Below are positions 6,381 through 7,270 of a stretch of 7,270 nt of DNA, in pieces (within the stretch, counting starts at the first letter, position 1; each line of letters starts with the position of its first letter). This DNA is from Candidatus Cloacimonadota bacterium. Its GTDB lineage: Bacteria; Cloacimonadota; Cloacimonadia; Cloacimonadales; TCS61. The stretch covers positions 1 to 7,270 of the forward strand of contig JACNIV010000031.1 in NCBI GenBank assembly GCA_014382915.1. The letters are read 5' to 3'. The notes under the pieces are model-generated. The model was not told the DNA's origin and did no database searches. It saw nothing but the letters and a program-made list of their open reading frames with translations. The position numbers were made by a program, and so were the translations under genes.

Positions 6381-6995
6381 ATGGCTTACGTTCCTATAGT
6401 TGTTGAGCAGGATGGTAGAACAGAACGGGCTTATGATATTTATTCCCGTCTATTAAAAGACAGGATCGTTTTTTTAGGTTCTCCCATCGATGATAATGTT
6501 GCCAATGTTGTTATTGCCCAGCTTCTTCACCTGGAAGCCGAAGATCCCGATAAAGATATTTACATGTACATAAACACTCCCGGAGGTTCGGTTTATGCAG
6601 GTTTGGCCATATACGATACTATGCAATACATACGTCCTGATGTTAGCACCATCTGCATCGGGCAGGCTTTGAGTATGGGTGCATTCCTTCTTACAGCAGG
6701 TGCGGAAAAAAAACGTTTTACTCTTCCCAATAGCAGAATAATGATCCATCAACCTCTGGGCGGTGTACAGGGACAAGCCTCAGATATCGAGATCCAAACA
6801 AAAGAAATTATGCTCCTGAAACAAAAGTTGAATGCCCTTTTGCATAAACATACCAAACAACCTCTTAAAAAGATAGCAGCAGACTCAGACAGGAATTTCT
6901 TCATGAGTGCAATAGAAGCAAAAGAGTACGGGATTATCGATGAAGTCATCGAATCTCGTAAGGAATCTATAAAACAAGTAAAAAAAGGAGAATAA
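6381..6995 (+). CDS. clpP: ATP-dependent Clp protease proteolytic subunit ClpP (Asn at the catalytic Asp position)
   Basis: ClpP forms the double-ring protease chamber fed by ClpX. The 204 residues cover the whole family, beginning [10 protein letters not shown], so there is essentially no propeptide. Conserved features are YINTPGGS (63-70), nucleophile S98 in [14 protein letters not shown], and H123 in [16 protein letters not shown]. The third triad position, Asp in the usual DTDRD.FMSA, is N172 here ([10 protein letters not shown], 168-177; codon AAT at 6894-6896). L97 before the nucleophile is also less common than Ala. A Ser-His-Asn triad is known in Listeria ClpP1, so the enzyme may be weakly active, differently regulated, or need a partner ClpP. 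The remainder, ending [12 protein letters not shown], is standard. The ATG follows the tig stop with no gap, and its GGAG (6371-6374) lies inside the end of tig. clpX follows 1 nt after the stop. Confidence 0.97.
   Translation: MAYVPIVVEQDGRTERAYDIYSRLLKDRIVFLGSPIDDNVANVVIAQLLHLEAEDPDKDIYMYINTPGGSVYAGLAIYDTMQYIRPDVSTICIGQALSMGAFLLTAGAEKKRFTLPNSRIMIHQPLGGVQGQASDIEIQTKEIMLLKQKLNALLHKHTKQPLKKIAADSDRNFFMSAIEAKEYGIIDEVIESRKESIKQVKKGE
6985..6990 (+). promoter_or_regulatory. Ribosome binding site for clpX, choosing GTG over an overlapping ATG
   Basis: AAGGAG lies inside the last codons of clpP, 6 nt before GTG 6997. An ATG at 6995-6997 overlaps both the clpP stop codon and this GTG, but it opens a frame of only six codons (stop at 7013-7015). 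The ClpX frame has an upstream stop at 6979-6981 and no start codon between, so GTG 6997 must be used. Confidence 0.85.
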
Positions 6996-6996
6996 T

Positions 6997-7270
6997 GTGG
7001 AAGAAAGCAGAATAAACCACTGTTCCTTTTGCGGCAGAAGCGAAGCGGAAACCAACTATCTTATCAAAGGTATCAATGGTAATATTTGTGACGAATGCAT
7101 TACGATGTGTTCCACAATTATAGAATCGGAATTTCTCAAGAAGGAAATGGATACCTTTACACTACCCAAACCGCGTGAAATCCATCAGCAGCTAAATCAA
7201 TATGTAATCGGACAGGAATCGGCAAAACAGGTCATCTCCGTTGCAGTTTACAATCATTATAAAAGAATCT
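6997..7270 (+). CDS. clpX: ATP-dependent Clp protease ATP-binding subunit ClpX, N-terminal part (3' end outside window)
   Basis: ClpX is the AAA+ unfoldase that recognises tagged or damaged substrates and threads them into ClpP. Only the first 91 residues are inside the window. They contain the N-terminal C4 zinc-binding domain, with C9-x2-C12 (CSFC) and C31-x2-C34 (CDEC), used for dimerisation and adaptor or substrate binding, then the start of the AAA+ module with the ClpX signature [18 protein letters not shown] and [16 protein letters not shown]. The Walker A motif would lie beyond the window. The start is GTG at 6997, which gives the product an N-terminus of [13 protein letters not shown]. 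The gene sits 1 nt after clpP, the standard partner arrangement, and is probably translated by coupling. Nothing suggests truncation apart from the window edge. Confidence 0.96.
   Translation, partial: MEESRINHCSFCGRSEAETNYLIKGINGNICDECITMCSTIIESEFLKKEMDTFTLPKPREIHQQLNQYVIGQESAKQVISVAVYNHYKRI

Noticed and set aside
6474..6776. Minus-strand ORF of 100 codons inside clpP
   Set aside because: It lies opposite a highly conserved clpP sequence and shows no recognisable domain.
1..7270. CRISPR arrays, IS elements, toxin-antitoxin or phage genes
   Set aside because: No regularly spaced direct repeats, transposase, integrase or small toxin/antitoxin pair is visible; every large ORF on the + strand belongs to a housekeeping or regulatory family or to the TPR protein.

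Overview
This window is ordinary bacterial chromosome, about 37-40% G+C by eye. All supported genes are on the + strand. It holds the 3' end of a sensor histidine kinase, an NtrC/NtrX-type sigma-54 response regulator, a long-form signal peptide peptidase A (SppA), an exported TPR-repeat protein, a tRNA-Leu(UAG), and then the protein-quality-control set tig-clpP-clpX, with clpX cut off by the window edge. The low G+C, strong GGAG-type ribosome binding sites, full-length two-domain SppA and Sec-type signal peptide suggest a diderm (Gram-negative) bacterium. My loose guess is the FCB/Cloacimonadota-like part of the tree, but nothing here proves the phylum.

Layout. (1) 1-1788: a two-component pair; the kinase lacks its N-terminus, and the regulator follows 27 nt later with its own SD. 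(2) 1789-1930: a spacer of about 51% G+C (72 of 142 by hand count), richer than the genes around it, with three hairpins that all have 4-nt loops and a motif (GCTTC..CCGA) repeated three times. This is the least explained stretch of the window. (3) 1931-3667: sppA, closed by a textbook intrinsic terminator at 3693-3717. (4) 3718-3819: a very AT-rich spacer (about 22% G+C) that probably carries the promoter for the next unit. (5) 3820-7270: TPR gene, tRNA-Leu, tig, clpP and clpX, with gaps of 12, 26, 0 and 1 nt and no terminator between them, so probably one read-through unit.

How they fit together. Trigger factor receives nascent chains at the ribosome, while ClpXP degrades tagged or damaged proteins, so tig-clpP-clpX is a conserved quality-control operon. 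SppA clears cleaved signal peptides at the inner membrane. The TPR protein is probably periplasmic, with unknown partners. The two-component pair would activate sigma-54 promoters, but I saw no convincing -24/-12 element in the spacers here.

I did not find a clearly new biological system. The points most worth a second look are the structured repeat-like spacer before sppA, a ClpP whose catalytic Asp position is Asn (Ser98/His123/Asn172), a trigger factor with an eroded PPIase domain, and the tRNA embedded between protein genes.
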